Shown piece after piece: positions 4,217-6,826 of a stretch of 6,826 nt of DNA. This DNA is from Sporomusaceae bacterium UBA1887 (GTDB lineage Bacteria > Bacillota > Negativicutes > Sporomusales > DSM-15969). The stretch covers positions 505 through 7,330 of the forward strand of contig DDHB01000041.1 of assembly GCA_002337925.1 (NCBI GenBank), in the 5' to 3' direction. The notes under the pieces are model-generated. The model worked only from the letters and a program-made list of their open reading frames with translations. It made no database searches and had not been told where the DNA came from. The stretch's first letter is position 1. Each line of letters opens with the position of its first letter. Position numbers and translations under genes: made by a program.

Positions 4217-5335
4217 ATGTTCAATATGCGACTGAATCTCAACCGAAAAAAATACTATTATGTTCTTGGCGCTTTAACGGCAGGCTGCCTACTGGCCGGT
4301 GTCATGGCAAAAACACATTTCGCAAAAATACCAATAAAACCGGAAAGCTTTCCCGTAGTCCGCACCCAGCTCATTCAGGCAGCTAATACCGGACAGGGTT
4401 ACACCTATGCGGGGGAAGTGCGCGGCCGCTATGAAAGCAAGTTGGCTTTCCAGGTCACCGGCAAAATTATCAAACGCAATGTGCAGCTAGGCAGCATAGT
4501 CAATGCTGGCGATGTGCTGATGCAGATGGATGCGAAAGACATTCAGCAGACGGTAAGCAGTCATTCTGCCCAGGTATCTTCCGCCCAATCACAACTTAGA
4601 CTGGCGGAAATCAATTTGAGCCGCTACCGGCAATTACTGGACAGCGGCGCGATCAGCCATGCTCAGTATGACCAGTACGTCAATGCCTATGATGCCGCCG
4701 CGGCAGCAGTGCAGCAGGCGGCAGCCCAATATACTCACGGCGCCAATCAGCTGGATTACACTTTATTGACAGCCGATCAGTCAGGAGTTGTGTCGGCGAT
4801 CACCGCTGAGGCCGGTCAGGTTGTCAGCGCCGGCCAGGCAGTTATCACAGTTGTCCAGGACGGAGAGCAGGAAATTGAAATCAATGTCCCCGAAAACCGG
4901 CTGGAAGAACTAAAAGCCGCCGGACAGCTCCACATTACCTTCTGGGCCTTGCCTAACATAACACTTAACGGCAAGGTGCGGGAAATCGCGCCTATGGCTG
5001 AGCCGACAACCCGTACCTTCAAAGTGCGCGTCAGCCTGCTAAATGCGCCGTCAACTGTCAAACTGGGTATGACGGCCACTGTTGCCTTAGCCGGAGGTGC
5101 TGCCCCACCTGTATTTTCCATTCCACTGTCTGCACTCTATCAGACTGGCGATACACCCGCGGTCTGGGTTGTGAACGACAATATCCTGACACTGCGCCCC
5201 ATCCAAACCGGGCCCTTCAGTAATGGCACAATCCAGGTTCTGGCCGGACTGCAGCCAGGCGACCGGATTGTCAGCGCCGGCGTTCATAAATTGACAGAAG
5301 GACAGAGGGTAAAAACAGCCGGTGATGCCCTGTGA
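4217..5335 (+). CDS. RND efflux periplasmic adaptor (membrane fusion protein, HlyD/AcrA type)
   Basis: A 372-residue adaptor that links an inner-membrane RND pump to an outer-membrane channel. The N-terminus has basic residues (R5, R10, K11, K12) and one hydrophobic segment (about 13-31). It could be a membrane anchor, be cut after VMA31, or be a lipoprotein at C24, although TAGC is a poor lipobox. Next come the first half of the lipoyl-like domain (about 61-108, with GKIIKRNVQLGSIVNAGDVL), an alpha-helical hairpin (about 109-175, rich in Ala, Gln and Ser), and the second lipoyl half (about 180-213, SGVVSAITAEAGQVVSAGQAV). A beta-barrel domain (about 217-290) and a membrane-proximal domain (about 298-368) follow. 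Length and order are normal. Its stop overlaps the start of the pump gene. The substrate cannot be inferred from this protein. Confidence 0.93.
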   Translation: MFNMRLNLNRKKYYYVLGALTAGCLLAGVMAKTHFAKIPIKPESFPVVRTQLIQAANTGQGYTYAGEVRGRYESKLAFQVTGKIIKRNVQLGSIVNAGDVLMQMDAKDIQQTVSSHSAQVSSAQSQLRLAEINLSRYRQLLDSGAISHAQYDQYVNAYDAAAAAVQQAAAQYTHGANQLDYTLLTADQSGVVSAITAEAGQVVSAGQAVITVVQDGEQEIEINVPENRLEELKAAGQLHITFWALPNITLNGKVREIAPMAEPTTRTFKVRVSLLNAPSTVKLGMTATVALAGGAAPPVFSIPLSALYQTGDTPAVWVVNDNILTLRPIQTGPFSNGTIQVLAGLQPGDRIVSAGVHKLTEGQRVKTAGDAL

Positions 5336-6826
5336 GCCATTTTAACCTTACCGCCTGGTCATTAAACCACAAACAATTCATTTATTTCTTTGTCTTCCTC
5401 TTTTTTGTGGCCGGCCTCTTCTCCTACAAAAATGTGGGACGCATGGAAGACCCGGATTTCGCCATTAAACAAATGATTGTCAGCGTTGCGTGGTCAGGAG
5501 CCACCGCCAGCCAGATGGAAGAGCAGGTTACGGATAAAATTGAAAAGAAACTGCAGGACCTGCCTGGGCTTGACTATCTGAAAAGTTACTCTACACCGGG
5601 ACGTACGGTGATTTACATCAATCTCAAAGATCAGGTGCCCGCCAAGGAGCTTCGGGCCAGATGGTTGGAAGCCCGCAATATGGTGAATGATATCAAAGGA
5701 ACCTTCCCGGAAGGCGTTTCACAGCCCAGCTTCAATGACCGGTTCGATGAAGTATATGGCGTAATTTATACGCTGACCGGTGATGGGTTTACCTATGAGG
5801 AAATGCGGGAAAAAGCCGAAAAAATCCGCCGCATTCTCTTAAGCGTTCCCAGCGTGAGCAAAGTCCAGCTTCTGGGGATGCAAACCGAAAAAATCTACAT
5901 TGAAATCGAAAATAACAAACTGGCCCGCTTAGGTCTTGATCCGTCCGTAATTACAGCCGCCTTAAAGGAGCAAAATGCTATGGCCGCCGCCGGCATGTTG
6001 GAAACGGCATCGGACAATGCTTACATACGAATTACCGGGATGTTTGAAAATCTGGAAGATATCCGCACTACGCCCATTCAGGCAGGTGGCCACACCTTTC
6101 GTCTGGGAGACATAGCCAAGGTGACTCGCGCCTATGCCGAACCATCGGACCCGAAAATGTTCTATAATGGTCAGCCGGCCGTCGGCATTGCGCTGGCGAT
6201 GGAACCCGGCGGCAACATTCTGACACTGGGCAAAAATCTTGATAGTACTCTCTCCCAAATAAAACAAGAACTGCCGGCCGGGCTGGAGATCAATCAAACT
6301 GTCAATCAGCCGAAAGTTGTGGAATCCTCCATCGGAGAATTTGTTGAATCCCTGGTCGAAGCGATCGTCATTGTCCTAATCGTAAGCTTTGCCAGTCTGG
6401 GTATGCGGTCCGGCGTGGTAGTGGCCTTAACCATTCCTTTGGTCATTGCCATTACCTTTACCTTAATGTACCTGACAGGCATCGCCCTGCAGAGCATCTC
6501 GCTGGGAGCTCTCATCATTGCGCTAGGCTTGTTGGTCGATGATGCCATCATCGCCACGGAAATGACGATCGTCAAACTGGAACAAGGCTGGAGCCGCTTC
6601 GACGCTGCTTGTTTTTCCTATACCTCTACCGCCTATCCCCGTTTGACTGGTGCGTTAATAACCTGCGCAGGCTTTATACCCATCGGTTTCTCCAAAGGGC
6701 TCGCCGCCGAATTTTGTGTCGATCTCTTTTGGGTTATATTCTTCGCTCTCATTGCTTCCTGGCTAGTTGCTGGAGCAGTCACACCTTTGCTCGGTTACCA
6801 GTTTATTAAAATAAAACCGGCCCAGC
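5332..6826 (+). CDS. RND efflux transporter permease, N-terminal half (cut by window edge)
   Basis: Proton-driven inner-membrane efflux pump that would work with the adaptor upstream. The visible 498 codons are open throughout; the family is about 1,000-1,050 residues, so roughly half is present. The GTG at 5332 overlaps the adaptor stop as GTGA, and the N-terminus SHFNLTAWSLNHKQF followed by TM1 (about 16-32) matches the family start. It has only a poor ribosome binding site, so translation is probably coupled. EDPDFAIKQM follows TM1, then the porter domain (about 40-330), TM2 (from about 341), TM3 (from about 361) and TM4 with the proton-relay pair D403/D404 in GLLVDDAII. Further membrane segments continue to the edge. 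The sequence resembles the AcrB-like drug-efflux branch more than metal pumps, but this is a judgement by eye. No outer-membrane channel gene is in view. Confidence 0.95.
   Translation, partial: MSHFNLTAWSLNHKQFIYFFVFLFFVAGLFSYKNVGRMEDPDFAIKQMIVSVAWSGATASQMEEQVTDKIEKKLQDLPGLDYLKSYSTPGRTVIYINLKDQVPAKELRARWLEARNMVNDIKGTFPEGVSQPSFNDRFDEVYGVIYTLTGDGFTYEEMREKAEKIRRILLSVPSVSKVQLLGMQTEKIYIEIENNKLARLGLDPSVITAALKEQNAMAAAGMLETASDNAYIRITGMFENLEDIRTTPIQAGGHTFRLGDIAKVTRAYAEPSDPKMFYNGQPAVGIALAMEPGGNILTLGKNLDSTLSQIKQELPAGLEINQTVNQPKVVESSIGEFVESLVEAIVIVLIVSFASLGMRSGVVVALTIPLVIAITFTLMYLTGIALQSISLGALIIALGLLVDDAIIATEMTIVKLEQGWSRFDAACFSYTSTAYPRLTGALITCAGFIPIGFSKGLAAEFCVDLFWVIFFALIASWLVAGAVTPLLGYQFIKIKPAQ

Noticed and set aside
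4816..6575. Antisense ORFs inside the adaptor and pump genes (4816-5121, 5087-5287, 5962-6297, 6306-6575)
   Set aside because: They run opposite to clearly coding sequence, have no recognisable domain and no convincing ribosome binding site; they are by-products of the codon use of the genes on the plus strand.
6609..6809. 66-codon plus-strand ORF at the right end
   Set aside because: It lies in a different frame inside the pump gene, whose own frame stays open and matches the RND family through the same bases.
1..6826. CRISPR arrays, insertion sequences or prophage genes
   Set aside because: No regularly spaced repeats, transposase or integrase motifs, or terminal inverted repeats were seen; the only long repeat is the two-copy operator block.

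Overview
The window looks like chromosomal DNA from an anaerobic, outer-membrane-bearing member of the Firmicutes, most likely a Negativicutes species of the Sporomusa/Pelosinus kind. This is an inference. Shine-Dalgarno sites, promoters and the two-component and MarR genes are low-GC Firmicutes in style, and the RNase P RNA reads as the ancestral (type A) form. Yet the locus encodes a periplasmic adaptor and an RND pump, which make sense only in a two-membrane cell. The pump genes are visibly richer in G+C than the genes to their left.

Left end (1-672, minus strand): the RNase P RNA gene rnpB is followed after 13 nt by the 5' end of a serine-type tRNA that runs off the window. Two sigma-A-like promoters lie upstream of rnpB. 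The farther one would give a leader with two mutually exclusive hairpins. A perfect 7-1-7 palindrome (592-606) and a weak terminator for the next operon lie beyond it. No protein gene is visible in 390-672.

Middle left (673-2725, minus strand): an OmpR-type response regulator and a membrane histidine kinase form an overlapping two-gene operon with its own promoter. It is divergent from the genes on the right.

Right (2839-6826, plus strand): a MarR-family regulator, a Fur-family regulator, an RND adaptor (membrane fusion protein) and the N-terminal half of an RND efflux transporter. No outer-membrane channel gene is in view. The adaptor and pump are translationally coupled through a GTGA overlap.

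The most interesting signal is regulatory. A 29-bp block with 26 identities occurs just upstream of both the Fur-family gene and the pump operon. Its core GTTAAC also sits between the -35 and -10 of the marR promoter and again over the marR ribosome binding site. These four GTTAAC hexamers are the only ones I found in the window, and all are in non-coding DNA. The simplest model is that the MarR protein represses itself, the Fur-family gene and the pump. Tiny upstream ORFs with good ribosome binding sites precede both regulator genes and could add translational control.
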